Source: Roseibium sp. MMSF_3412 (GTDB lineage Bacteria > Pseudomonadota > Alphaproteobacteria > Rhizobiales > Stappiaceae). From it: 64,000 bases of DNA. Positions 35,424-44,381 of this stretch are shown in pieces. The notes under the pieces are model-generated. The model worked only from the letters and a program-made list of their open reading frames with translations, made no database searches and was not told where the DNA came from. Made by a program: the position numbers and the translations under genes. Location of the stretch: positions 1-64,000 of the forward strand of contig NZ_JASHJI010000001.1 of assembly GCF_030733265.1 (NCBI RefSeq), read 5' to 3'. The stretch's first letter is position 1, and each line of letters begins with the position of its first letter.

Positions 35424-37049
35424 TCAGACCTTCTTCAGTCCGCGAACGTCGAGCTGACGGTGGAACCAGTATTCATAGCCATCCAGGCTGCGCGTTCCCA
35501 CATTCAGGGCCGGCTGCCAAAGGGCAATGCGGGGCACTTCATCCCAGGCGATCTCGATCATCCGCTTGATCTTCGGCGCATAGGCCGGATCATCGACATT
35601 CATGTGAAGCGTTTCGGATGTGAGTGTCTCGATCTCCTCGTTGCGATAGTTGGACGAGTTGAAGAGATGGCCTTCCAGATAGGCCCAGAAGAAGTAGTAG
35701 CACGGGTAGTTCAGCCAGCCGCCGAAAGTTTCAAGGTGCAGCGGCAAACGCTTTTCGACCAGCGATGCCGTCCGCCAGTTGGCGCCCGGGATCTTTTCGA
35801 TGGTCGCCTTGATCCCGATCTTGGCCAGGTTTTCCTGGATCAGCAGCGCCGCGGGCTCCATCCAGTCGGTCTGGCTGAGCGAAATGGACAGCGGCACCTC
35901 GAAACCCGACCCGTATCCCGCTTCTTCCAGCAAGGCCTTGGCCTTGTCCAGATCGGTCGAATAGGGAAATTTCTGCGGCCAGGCGATGTCGGCCGGTGTG
36001 GTCGCGTCACCGCCCCACATGGGTGCACCTCGGCCATAGGCGGCGGTCTGGAACACCTCTTCGTAAGGGACGGACCAGGCAATCGCCTGACGCACCTTCT
36101 TGTCCTTGAACGGTTCGAAGGAGAGGTTCGGGCAAAGGCAGTAGATCGCGTTTTCGATCGGCGTCGTCGCGATGGTGATGTCGCCTTCACCGGAGAGTTC
36201 CTTGGCGTCCTTGTTCGGCATGTTGAACGACATGTTGACATCGCCGCGTTCCAGAAGCGCGCGCCGTGTCGCCGGGCTCGGCACCTCGCGCAGCACGACC
36301 CGCTTGACGGCGGGCACCGGCCCAGACGTCCAGTTGTCGTTGCGCTCGTAGACAAGCTGTTCGCCCGGCTTCCATGAAGCCACCTTGAACGCACCGGACC
36401 CGGCCGGGTTCTTGTGCAGATATTCCATTGCCCAGGGATCGTCGTCCGTCGCATGTTCGCGCGCGACCTTGGCGTTGATGATCATGGGAACCGGGACGGC
36501 GAGGTCCGGCAGGGTCAGCTTGGACTTGCGCAGCAGATTGATCTTGAAGGTCATGTCGTCGACGACCTCAAACTGTTCCGGCTTCTCAAGCGAGCCAGCC
36601 TTCATCTGCACGGTCGGAAATCCGCCAACGCTGACGGCGCGGTCAAACGACCATTTCACGTCATCGGCCGTAATAGGAGATCCGTCCTGAAACTTCCCGC
36701 CGGGGCGCAGTTTGAACACGATCGCCATGCCGTCGTCGGTGAACTCCCAGCTTTCCGCGATCTCCGGCTCGATAACGGAGTAATCGTAAGACAGGCTGCC
36801 GTCATCGAGCGTCTTGGTGCCGAAGCTGACGAGGCGGTCGTAGACATTCACCGCCACCTGGTAGCTCGGCCGGTTCGTGCCCGTGCGATGGATATCCAGA
36901 CTGTTGATGGTCTGACCGGTGACGGCCACCACCACGTCATTTCCGGCCGCCGTTGCCGGCAGCACTTTCAAAAACGGTAAAACCGATGCTCCGAACGCCG
37001 TTGCGCCGGCACCTTTCAGGAAACTGCGGCGTGAAGTGTCGTTGGTCAT
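35424..37049 (-). CDS. Family-5 extracellular solute-binding protein (Tat-exported)
   Basis: The 541-residue SBP_bac_5 protein starts at ATG 37049 behind a GAGGGG ribosome site; an in-frame extension upstream overlaps the promoter region and is rejected. The N-terminus 'TSRRSFLKGAGATAFGASVL' is a twin-arginine signal. Family blocks include 'YDRLVSF', 'FKLRPGGKFQDGSPITADDV' and 'NPAGSGAFKVASW'. It captures the solute for the Dpp-like importer and is first in operon II, divergent from a LysR-type regulator 139 bases away. Confidence 0.9.
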   Translation of the reverse strand: MTNDTSRRSFLKGAGATAFGASVLPFLKVLPATAAGNDVVVAVTGQTINSLDIHRTGTNRPSYQVAVNVYDRLVSFGTKTLDDGSLSYDYSVIEPEIAESWEFTDDGMAIVFKLRPGGKFQDGSPITADDVKWSFDRAVSVGGFPTVQMKAGSLEKPEQFEVVDDMTFKINLLRKSKLTLPDLAVPVPMIINAKVAREHATDDDPWAMEYLHKNPAGSGAFKVASWKPGEQLVYERNDNWTSGPVPAVKRVVLREVPSPATRRALLERGDVNMSFNMPNKDAKELSGEGDITIATTPIENAIYCLCPNLSFEPFKDKKVRQAIAWSVPYEEVFQTAAYGRGAPMWGGDATTPADIAWPQKFPYSTDLDKAKALLEEAGYGSGFEVPLSISLSQTDWMEPAALLIQENLAKIGIKATIEKIPGANWRTASLVEKRLPLHLETFGGWLNYPCYYFFWAYLEGHLFNSSNYRNEEIETLTSETLHMNVDDPAYAPKIKRMIEIAWDEVPRIALWQPALNVGTRSLDGYEYWFHRQLDVRGLKKV

Positions 37050-37161
37050 ATCAATCCCCTCTTGGAAGGAAGGCGCGATACGCCCTTCCCGCTTTCCAGC
37101 ACGATGCGCGGAACGGGTGCGTACTTCTATTGCTATTTTTGCAGCCTTGTGCTTCAAAATT

Positions 37162-37177
37162 TGCAGCACAACTGCCA
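37162..37177 (-). promoter_or_regulatory. Possible weak sigma-54 promoter of operon II
   Basis: On the minus strand TGGCAGTTGTGCTGCA keeps the invariant GG and GC dinucleotides at the correct spacing but deviates at other consensus positions. It lies ~110 bases upstream of the binding-protein ATG and just before the lysR start on the other strand. TTGCAGC repeats at 37139-37145 and 37161-37167 (22 bases apart) may be regulator sites. Confidence 0.35.
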
Positions 37178-37188
37178 AGGCCCTGAAA

Positions 37189-38100
37189 ATGAAACATCTT
37201 CAGACCCTCAAACTGATCGATGCCGTGAACAAGGCCGGCTCCATCCGGAAGGCCGCCGAAGACATGCACATCACGTCGTCGGCGCTCAACCGGCGCATCC
37301 TCGGGTTCGAAGAAGAGTTCGGCGCTCCCATTTTCGAACGTCTCCATGGCGGCGTCCGGCTCAACCCGGCAGGCGAACTCCTGATCGAGCACATACGCGG
37401 GCAAATGGCAGACCTTGAGCGTGTGCGCAGCCAGGTTGCCGACTTGTCCGGTCTTCGCCGCGGCCATGTCAGCATTGCCTGCTCGCAGGCCCTTCAGCCC
37501 TATTTCATGCCGGCCCAGATCGCGGACTACAGGGCAGAACATCCCGGAGTTTCCTTCTCCGTGCAGGTGCGCGACCGGGAAGCGGCCGAAGAAGATCTCA
37601 GGGCGTTCCAGAGCGACCTCGCCCTTGTTTTCGAGCCGGTCCATCTTGGTGACTTCGATGTTCTGCTCTCCGTGGAACAACCTGTCTTCGCCGTCATGGC
37701 GAAGGACCATCCGCTTGTCGAAAAACGGGATCTTCGGCTCCGCGACTGCCTGGGGTTCCCCCATGTCGTTCCGCCAAAACGGATCGGTATCCGCTTCCTC
37801 CTTGACCTGGCCGTCAGCCGGATGTCGCAGAAACTGGAGCCGATTGCGGAAGCCGACTCATTCGAGTTCATGCGCCACTACGTTCAGCACGAACGCGCCG
37901 TCGGCTTTCAGTTCCCCATTGGGCTGAACCTGACCGGGGACGACCGGCTCGTGTTCCGCCCTCTCCCCAAAAGCGACGTTACATACGGAAATCTAACGCT
38001 GATGCAGATGAAGGGACGAACCCTTTCCGTCGCCTCCGCCAGATTCGCCAACCAGCTCGCAGCCACACTCAATGACCGGGCCGTCGCGCCGAACCGATAA
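37189..38100 (+). CDS. LysR-family transcriptional regulator, divergent from operon II
   Basis: The 303-residue product has an N-terminal winged helix ('LKLIDAVNKAGSIRKAAEDM', 'SALNRRILGFEEEFGAPIFE') and a type-2 periplasmic-binding-like effector domain ('VSIACSQALQPYFMPAQIADY'). I chose the ATG at 37189 because homology to the LysR DNA-binding domain begins there; a longer frame upstream is the antisense of the binding-protein gene. The divergent arrangement suggests that it controls the Dpp/atzF/oxygenase operon in response to a pathway intermediate. Confidence 0.9.
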   Translation: MKHLQTLKLIDAVNKAGSIRKAAEDMHITSSALNRRILGFEEEFGAPIFERLHGGVRLNPAGELLIEHIRGQMADLERVRSQVADLSGLRRGHVSIACSQALQPYFMPAQIADYRAEHPGVSFSVQVRDREAAEEDLRAFQSDLALVFEPVHLGDFDVLLSVEQPVFAVMAKDHPLVEKRDLRLRDCLGFPHVVPPKRIGIRFLLDLAVSRMSQKLEPIAEADSFEFMRHYVQHERAVGFQFPIGLNLTGDDRLVFRPLPKSDVTYGNLTLMQMKGRTLSVASARFANQLAATLNDRAVAPNR

Positions 38101-38720
38101 GACCTGCGGGAGACCTCCGGAACCGCCGTCCTCCGCCGTATCCAGGTCAGGTGCTGCGCAACGTGTGCCGGACCGACCCATATCCGCTCGCATTGCCGCA
38201 AGAGCACCGGTCAGGTCCCCGGATTTTCTCGGACCAGGCATCTCCGGACTCCGAAAAGCAGGACGCAGTCCATCTCGTTGGCACATGATTGTGGACAGCC
38301 CGCAACTTGTTGCGCTAGCCGCCTAACGCCGCCGCCGATTGCAACCATAGCCTGACGCAACTGCAACGAGGTAGCGGGGCTGATTCATGACCTTCGAATT
38401 CACGAACACCGGGCTCAATCTATTGAGCCGTGAGCTGACCATGGAACGCTGTCGAACCAGCGCCACGCGGCCAGAGCCGATCGACTGATCAGCCTATGAC
38501 GTTCTGTCTGACCGCCCCGGTACCGAAGCTGACATTTGCGCGGAAATCCAAGGAAAAGCCGGTCCCCGGTACGACCGGTTTTTGCGGACCCAGTCGTCCT
38601 CCGTCGCAAATCATCGCCCAACAGGCGCATTGTGCGCCCCCGGCGCCAGCGCTTCGGCAAGGAATTGCCGGGGCTCATCCGGCAGCAATCCCAGGCTCCA
38701 ACACGAGAGAGCACTGAACA
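38101..38720. other. Intergenic region without a supported gene
   Basis: About 620 bases follow the LysR gene. Short frames exist on both strands, but none has a recognisable domain, a good ribosome site or consistent codon bias. I see no strong repeat. Decayed coding sequence is possible. Confidence 0.4.
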
Positions 38721-38981
38721 ATGGCGAAGGCCAATTTCGAGGCATGGGCTCCTTATCCGGAAACGGACAAGGACCGGCATGCAAAGAAAAAACAGGAACT
38801 CGGCAAAAAGTGGATCCGGGCGGGCACCCTCCTGGCGACTGCCACAGCCCTGGTGATCTTCTGCCTCGCGTTCGTCAGCTGGATCACTTTCATGTTCGGC
38901 TGGCATGTCCCCGTGATCCTTGTCCTGATCGTTTCCAAGGTCATTCTGATCGTTGCCGGGGTGAAGAGTATTGAGGATTAG
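38721..38981 (+). CDS. Small two-helix membrane protein, unknown
   Basis: The 86-residue product has a charged N-terminal third ('YPETDKDRHAKKKQELGKKW') and two hydrophobic helices (about residues 34-57 and 60-80), ending KSIED. A GAGAG sequence precedes the ATG. The family is not recognised. It is followed 14 bases later by another unknown gene, so the two may form a pair. The topology would place both termini in the cytoplasm. Confidence 0.55.
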   Translation: MAKANFEAWAPYPETDKDRHAKKKQELGKKWIRAGTLLATATALVIFCLAFVSWITFMFGWHVPVILVLIVSKVILIVAGVKSIED

Positions 38982-38995
38982 AGCGCGCGGCCATC

Positions 38996-39379
38996 ATGGT
39001 TCTGACTGACGACATAATCGATCAGTACATAGAGATGCTGAACAGCTACGGAAACGCGTTTTCCGTCAACTTCAAGAAATACGACGCTATAAAAGATGAT
39101 GATTCCAAACGAAATATTGGCGGAGAAATCGACAAGTCCCTGGCGGAGGTTCTGAAAGCAGTCAATGGCTTTGCATCAACGCTGAGATGCCTTCAGACCG
39201 AAAAGCTCCCTTTTTTCGGCAGATCAGCCCTCAAAAGAAAGCGCGAGCAATTGCTCGTTCACTCCCACAGAAACCTAACACTGATGACTAGCGGTATCGC
39301 CACCGTTCCAAAGGTCTTTCTGGACGGCGCGAACCTGCAAATCACGCGCGACGTTCTGAGGGAAAAATCGATGGGTTAA
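38996..39379 (+). CDS. Hypothetical soluble protein
   Basis: This 127-residue, mostly helical protein ('DDIIDQYIEMLNSYGNAFSV', 'IDKSLAEVLKAVNGFASTLRCLQTEK') has no signal peptide, membrane segment or known motif. Codon use is less GC-rich than in neighbouring genes, suggesting acquisition. The ribosome site is weak. It lies 14 bases downstream of the small membrane-protein gene. I do not recognise it. Confidence 0.5.
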   Translation: MVLTDDIIDQYIEMLNSYGNAFSVNFKKYDAIKDDDSKRNIGGEIDKSLAEVLKAVNGFASTLRCLQTEKLPFFGRSALKRKREQLLVHSHRNLTLMTSGIATVPKVFLDGANLQITRDVLREKSMG

Positions 39380-39586
39380 GACTTCGTGTAAGCGAAGGGT
39401 GGGCCCATGTGGGCGGTCGTGGAAGCTCGCATCTGACTGCGCGCAAAATGCCGTGCCGAATTTGCTCCGGGATGACACGGGCGAACGTTCCCCAAGACCA
39501 AACACTTGGCCGTCAAGCCGCGGCAACATGCGGCTGTGCCCCGGTTCTCGGCACGGGACATCTGATCGTCGGCGCTTAAGCCCGTC

Positions 39587-40474
39587 TCACCCCTGCGGCA
39601 CCTTCCGAACCCGCAGCGTTTCGCGGTGCCAGACATAGACGCCGGCGGAGACGATCACGGCGGCACCGACATAGGTGAACGTATCCGGGAAATCACCAAA
39701 GAAGACCATGCCCCAGATGATCGCGAAGAGCAGCCCGACATAGGTGAACGGAGCAATGGCGCTGGCTTCTGCGACCATGAGCGCCCGGATGACACAGAAA
39801 TGGCCAAGCGCGCCGACCGCACCCATGACCAGCATCAACGTCGTCGCCGTCGGATCGGGCGTCACCCAGTAGAACGGCACAATCACGCTGAAGACGATCG
39901 TGCCGAAGGCGGCGGTATAGAGCAGCGATGTCCAGGCGTCCTCGTTGCGGCCGACAAAGCGTGTGGTGAGCGCATAGCCAGCATAGGCAAAGGCGGCACA
40001 GAGCGGCAGCAGAGCGGCGCTCGAAAACACATCCGATCCCGGGCGTATGATGATCAGCGCGCCGACCAGCGCCGCGCCGACGCCGACAGCCCGGCGTGGC
40101 CCGAAACGCTCGCCCAGGATCAGCGCCGCGCCAACGGTTATGAGCACCGGGTTGAGCGACATGATCGCGGCGGCGTTTGCCAGGCCGATGATCACGAAGC
40201 CGAAAAAGAAGAAGGTCGTCGCCAGGAGCAGGAAAATCGACCGCAGCAGCTGCAGTCCCGGATACCGGGTCTTGAGGACCTGTTTCATCCGCGGCGCGGC
40301 CAGAAGCGCGACCACGACCGTCTGTCCGGTATAACGCGCCCAGACCGCCATGACGGTATCGGTGCGGTGCGCGACCTCCTTGGCCATCGCGTCCATCACG
40401 CTGAAAAGAAACATCGTCGCGATCATGAGCAAGATGCCTTGCCCCGTACCGCCAAGACTGGGCCTGATTTTCAT
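39587..40474 (-). CDS. EamA/DMT-family transporter
   Basis: The 295-residue product shows ten predicted transmembrane helices in two EamA repeats. Typical segments are 'GLANAAAIMSLNPVLITVGAALILGE' and, in the second half, 'AFTYVGLLFAIIWGMVFFGDFPD'-like 'APFTYVGLLFAIIWG'. DMT proteins usually export metabolites such as amino acids or purines, but the substrate is unknown. It lies 133 bases downstream of a LysR gene on the same strand and may be its target. Confidence 0.85.
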   Translation of the reverse strand: MKIRPSLGGTGQGILLMIATMFLFSVMDAMAKEVAHRTDTVMAVWARYTGQTVVVALLAAPRMKQVLKTRYPGLQLLRSIFLLLATTFFFFGFVIIGLANAAAIMSLNPVLITVGAALILGERFGPRRAVGVGAALVGALIIIRPGSDVFSSAALLPLCAAFAYAGYALTTRFVGRNEDAWTSLLYTAAFGTIVFSVIVPFYWVTPDPTATTLMLVMGAVGALGHFCVIRALMVAEASAIAPFTYVGLLFAIIWGMVFFGDFPDTFTYVGAAVIVSAGVYVWHRETLRVRKVPQG

Positions 40475-40607
40475 GAAGGTGCCAAAACTCGCGTAGAACA
40501 GATGACTTATAGGATTTTCAACCGGACAAATTAAGCGAAAAGTTTCTATCGGCTCGTTGGATGCCGTGAACCGGAGCCTCCAGGGCCGTCACCCCGCGCC
40601 AACGCGT

Positions 40608-41471
40608 TCAGGCGAACGGCAGGCGCATGGCCTCCGCGATCTTGGAGATCAGGCGGCTTCGCGGTGCATTGCGGCGGCTGGCGAGCACGACGCGGCGCTC
40701 AAACGCTCCCGCATCGAGGGGCCAACTGCGGATGCCCTGCGGCACCTCCGTCAAAGCCCGCTTGGGGAGAATGGAAACACCCAGGTCATAGCGGACCAGG
40801 GCTTCGACCGCTTCGAACGAGTCGACCTCCATCGCGGTTTTCGGGCGCAGCCCCCTTGCCAGCAGATAGGCCTCGACCTGTTGCGACAACCGGCTTCTGC
40901 GGTCGAACCAGATGAAGGAGCGCTCGCCGAGCAGTTCATCCAGCGAGCCGAGCGGCTCCGTCAGCGATGTGATGACGTGAAACGGTTCGTTGCAGATCCC
41001 CGCCAGCGCCAGGTTGGGATCGTCCATCTTGGGGTCAGTCACAAGGGCTGCGTGAACGGTGCCGTCGCTCACCAGTTCGATCAGCCTTTGTGAGAGCGCC
41101 ACCATGAGCTCCACCTTCAGGTCCGGGTGTTCGGCATGAATGGCGGCGAGCGCCGGAGCGGTGATGTTTGAAATTGTCGATGGAACCGCCCCGAGCGTTA
41201 CCCGGCCATGCAGCCGACGCCTGTCGGCAAGGGCCTCGATATCGCTGGAGATATCCTCCATGCGCCTGGCATGTTCCACCAGCGCAAGGCCTTCGGCCGT
41301 CAAAACCGGAGGGCGTTTGGAGCGGTCGAGGATCTGAAACTTCAGTTCTTCCTCGAGCGCCTTGATCTGAAGGCTGACGGCAGAATGGCTCAAACCGAGG
41401 CTTCTGGCCGCCGCATTCAGCGAACTGTGCTGCGACACGGCGATCACTGTTTTGAGAAAGCGAAGGTTCAT
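40608..41471 (-). CDS. LysR-family transcriptional regulator
   Basis: The 287-residue product begins with the LysR helix-turn-helix ('FLKTVIAVSQHSSLNAAARS', 'LSHSAVSLQIKALEEELKFQ'). The effector domain follows ('VTLGAVPSTISNITAPALAA'). It is divergent from the desulfinase-like gene at 41624. A perfect GTTAG-N5-CTAAC inverted repeat lies in between at 41485-41499, with a looser TAAGAT/ATCTTA pair around it. It likely controls the flavoprotein gene, itself, and possibly the EamA transporter downstream. Confidence 0.9.
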   Translation of the reverse strand: MNLRFLKTVIAVSQHSSLNAAARSLGLSHSAVSLQIKALEEELKFQILDRSKRPPVLTAEGLALVEHARRMEDISSDIEALADRRRLHGRVTLGAVPSTISNITAPALAAIHAEHPDLKVELMVALSQRLIELVSDGTVHAALVTDPKMDDPNLALAGICNEPFHVITSLTEPLGSLDELLGERSFIWFDRRSRLSQQVEAYLLARGLRPKTAMEVDSFEAVEALVRYDLGVSILPKRALTEVPQGIRSWPLDAGAFERRVVLASRRNAPRSRLISKIAEAMRLPFA

Positions 41472-41484
41472 AAGATGCGATAGC

Positions 41485-41499
41485 GTTAGGTTTTCTAAC
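41485..41499. promoter_or_regulatory. Probable LysR operator
   Basis: GTTAG (41485-41489) and CTAAC (41495-41499) form a perfect inverted repeat with a 5-base spacer, a T-N11-A type LysR box, 14 bases upstream of the lysR ATG. TAAGAT (41471-41476) and ATCTTA (41505-41510) form an outer pair. The tract is AT-rich, unlike its surroundings. Confidence 0.65.
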
Positions 41500-41623
41500 T
41501 TTATATCTTAGTTTTTATCGCTTTTCCATTGGTTTTGTAACGATTATCCTGCTGTCATGTCTTCAAGGGGCAAGACGACGGGCTGGGCGGTCCGGGATAT
41601 CCGTCCGCGAAGAGGCCATTTCC

Positions 41624-42841
41624 ATGAACACCCATGCCGCTTTCTTCACCAGGGACCGGACGGCCAATCCGTGGCTCGACCGGATGCGGGACCTTTCACC
41701 CGGGATCGCGGACCGAGCTGCCCGGTGGGACCGGGAGCGCAGCTATTGCTGGTCCAATATCGCAGATCTTTCAGAAGCCGGCCTCATGGGCATGACGATC
41801 CCGCGGCGCTTCGGTGGCGGCGGGGCATCGTTTCTCCAGGTCGCCGAAGTGGTGGAAGAAGCAGCGCGCCATTGCACGCTGACGGCGCGGGTCCTGGTTG
41901 AGGCGAATATGGGCGGTATCAGCGCCGTCATGGCCTATGGCACGGACGCGCAACGCGCATTCGCGGCCCCGATCGTGCTGGCGGGCGACAAACCGGCCAT
42001 CTGCATTTCCGAACCGGATGCGGGCAGCGCCGCCACACAAATGACCACGCGCGCGGACCGCCGGGGCAATCACTGGGTTTTGAATGGCCGCAAGCACTGG
42101 ATCACCGGTGGCGGCGTTTCGAAGCTTTATCTGATCTTTGCCCGCGCCTTTGACGAAGACGGATCCGAACTCGGCATCGGCGGATTTCTCGTTCATGTCG
42201 ACCCGGCAAAAGGCATCGAACCCGACGGTTTTGCAGTGGTGCGCCTTGAACGCACGATGGGACTGTGCGGCATGCCGGAAGCGGAACTCAGCTTCGATAA
42301 TCTCGAAGTGCCGGACGACATGGTATTGCGCACCCCGTCCGGCTTCGAACAGGGGTTCAAGGACCTGATGACGGCCTATAACAGTCAGCGGGTCGGTGCC
42401 GGAACCATCGCAATGGGGGTTGCTGCCGGGGCACTGGACCGTGCCAAGCAGTATGTCAGGGAGCGGGAGCAGTTCGGCAGGCCGCTGGCCGAGTTCCAGG
42501 GGCTTCAGTGGATGATCGCCGACATGGAAGCACTGGTTCATGCCTCCCGGCTGATGCTTTTCGAGGCCGCGCATACTGCGGCTTTCTCCGAGACCGGCTT
42601 CCCCGACATGACGAAGGCGGCCCAGGCAAAGGCTTTCGCGTCGGAAAATGCCATCAAGGTGGTGAATGACGCCCTTCAGATGTTCGGCGCGCGCGGTTAT
42701 GGTGACCTGGAGCCGCTTGAGCGCATGTACCGCGATGTACGCATGTTCACGATCGGCGGCGGAACCGCACAGATCCTGAAGACACAGGTCGCCGGGTCCG
42801 TCCTTGGGATAAAGACACCGCAAACGCGCCAGGGAACTTGA
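41624..42841 (+). CDS. acd: Acyl-CoA dehydrogenase-fold flavoprotein, 3-sulfinopropanoyl-CoA desulfinase-like
   Basis: This 405-residue ACAD-fold protein contains the FAD/substrate blocks 'AICISEPDAGSAATQMTT' and 'WITGGGVSKLYLIFAR'. The usual catalytic Glu positions are lost: the C-terminal site reads GGGTAQI (residues 378-384) and the alternative helix site is Gln255 ('AYNSQRVGAG'). The same substitutions, plus an Arg in the 'TARVLVEAN' segment (Arg89), characterise 3-sulfinopropanoyl-CoA desulfinase (Acd) of Advenella as I remember its sequence. That enzyme cleaves the C-S bond rather than dehydrogenating. A divergent LysR gene precedes it. Substrate assignment is by resemblance. Confidence 0.75.
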   Translation: MNTHAAFFTRDRTANPWLDRMRDLSPGIADRAARWDRERSYCWSNIADLSEAGLMGMTIPRRFGGGGASFLQVAEVVEEAARHCTLTARVLVEANMGGISAVMAYGTDAQRAFAAPIVLAGDKPAICISEPDAGSAATQMTTRADRRGNHWVLNGRKHWITGGGVSKLYLIFARAFDEDGSELGIGGFLVHVDPAKGIEPDGFAVVRLERTMGLCGMPEAELSFDNLEVPDDMVLRTPSGFEQGFKDLMTAYNSQRVGAGTIAMGVAAGALDRAKQYVREREQFGRPLAEFQGLQWMIADMEALVHASRLMLFEAAHTAAFSETGFPDMTKAAQAKAFASENAIKVVNDALQMFGARGYGDLEPLERMYRDVRMFTIGGGTAQILKTQVAGSVLGIKTPQTRQGT

Positions 42842-42883
42842 AGCACATAGAGCGAAGTTCCGGCGACCGGGAGGCCGATCGGC

Positions 42884-44284
42884 ATGGGACTGAGCAGTTA
42901 CAAGGATGCGAACGATCTGAGCTACACCTCAAGTTCGCCTGACAGCGCACAGGCGTTCTGCGAGCTTACAACCGCCTATATGGGATTTCGGCGTGAGACG
43001 GGCGCGATTCTGAAGGGCCTCCTGGAAAGCGATCCGGACATGCCCATGGCCCTTTGCGCCAAGGGCTATTTTGCCAAACTGATGGGCAGCTCAAACCATT
43101 CCGCGCGTGCTGCCAGGACGTCCGAAGATCTGAACGGTCATCTTGCCAGGATCGATGCAAACGAACGCGAGAAGCAGCATGCCGCGGCGCTGTCTTCATG
43201 GTGCGACGGTGATCTGGAGAAGACCACGCGCATCTGGGAAGATATCCTGCTTCAGCATCCGACCGACGGACTTGCGCTCAGGCTGGCCCATTTCACGCAT
43301 TTTTATTCCGGCAACGGCCGCCAGATGCGCGACTCGCTGGCGCGGGTGCTGCCGCTCTGGTCTGAAGACCATCCGGACTATGGCTTCCTGCTGGGCATGT
43401 ATGCCTTCGGCCTGGAAGAGTCCGGGGAATACGCAAAGGCCGAAGAATACGGACGCGCAGCCGTGGCCCGCAATCCGCAGGATGCCTGGTCGGTGCACTC
43501 GATCGCGCATGTGCTGGAAATGACCGAACGCCACGAAGAGGGCATCGCCTGGGTCGCGGGCCTTGAGAAGGACTGGTCAACCGTCAACAATTTCCGCTTT
43601 CACCTTTACTGGCACAAATGCCTCTACCACCTTGAACGCGGTGAGTTCGACCTGGTCCTGAAAATCTACGACGAGCAGGTCGCCTCGGACATTGCATCCG
43701 ATTTCTATCTCGACATCTGCAACTGCTCGTCGCTGCTCTGGCGGCTGGAAATGTTCGGGATCGATGTCGGCGACCGCTGGAGCGACCTGTCGTCGGTGGC
43801 GCAAAAGCATCTCGGCGACAAGGACCTGATCTTTGTCTCCCTGCATTACCTCATGGCCCTCGTGGCCAACGGCGACAGGGCCGCAGCTCAGCAGCTTCAG
43901 GACGGTTTGCGGGACTGGTCCGGCCTCGACGGGACACAGGCACGGATCTGTGCTGATGTCGGCCTTGCCATTGCCGACGGGCTACAGAGCGCCTGCGACG
44001 GTGATTTTGCGACTGCCGTCGCACGCATGGAACCCGTGCGCTACAGCCTGAACCGGATCGGTGGCAGCGCCGCGCAGCGCGACGTCTTCATGATGATCAT
44101 GCTGGACGCGGCCAAGGCCAGTCACGATGCCCTCAAGGCACGGGCGCTTTTTGCCGACAGGCTGGGCGACAAGGTGCATTCCAGCTGGACCTGGAAAAAC
44201 TACAGCAGCATTCTTGAAACCATGGGCCGGACAGACGAGGCCGCCCGGGCCCTTGAGAAATCCCGCAAGGCTCTGGCAAGGTGA
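42884..44284 (+). CDS. TTC38-like tetratricopeptide-repeat protein
   Basis: This 466-residue, all-helical cytoplasmic protein has TPR-like units, e.g. 'YGFLLGMYAFGLEESGEYAKAEEYGRAAVARNP' followed by 'DAWSVHSIAHVLEMTERHEEG'. The 'HSIAHVLEM' block and the 'NFRFHLYWHKCLYHLERGE' block match the bacterial relatives of human TTC38. Function is unknown. It starts 42 bases after the desulfinase-like gene, behind GGAGG, and is probably cotranscribed with it. Confidence 0.85.
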   Translation: MGLSSYKDANDLSYTSSSPDSAQAFCELTTAYMGFRRETGAILKGLLESDPDMPMALCAKGYFAKLMGSSNHSARAARTSEDLNGHLARIDANEREKQHAAALSSWCDGDLEKTTRIWEDILLQHPTDGLALRLAHFTHFYSGNGRQMRDSLARVLPLWSEDHPDYGFLLGMYAFGLEESGEYAKAEEYGRAAVARNPQDAWSVHSIAHVLEMTERHEEGIAWVAGLEKDWSTVNNFRFHLYWHKCLYHLERGEFDLVLKIYDEQVASDIASDFYLDICNCSSLLWRLEMFGIDVGDRWSDLSSVAQKHLGDKDLIFVSLHYLMALVANGDRAAAQQLQDGLRDWSGLDGTQARICADVGLAIADGLQSACDGDFATAVARMEPVRYSLNRIGGSAAQRDVFMMIMLDAAKASHDALKARALFADRLGDKVHSSWTWKNYSSILETMGRTDEAARALEKSRKALAR

Positions 44285-44381
44285 CATAGATACCCTGAAG
44301 AACTTGGCGAGATACCAACCTGCAGCGGACCGGCAAGCCAGCGGTTAAATCAGGTGATCGCGTGCCTTGCCGGATGCCCGT

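Noticed and set aside
38415..38906. 163-codon minus-strand frame in the post-LysR gap that could be a transposase remnant
   Set aside because: No DDE motif, no inverted ends and no similarity I recognise; it also overlaps the small membrane-protein gene on the other strand.
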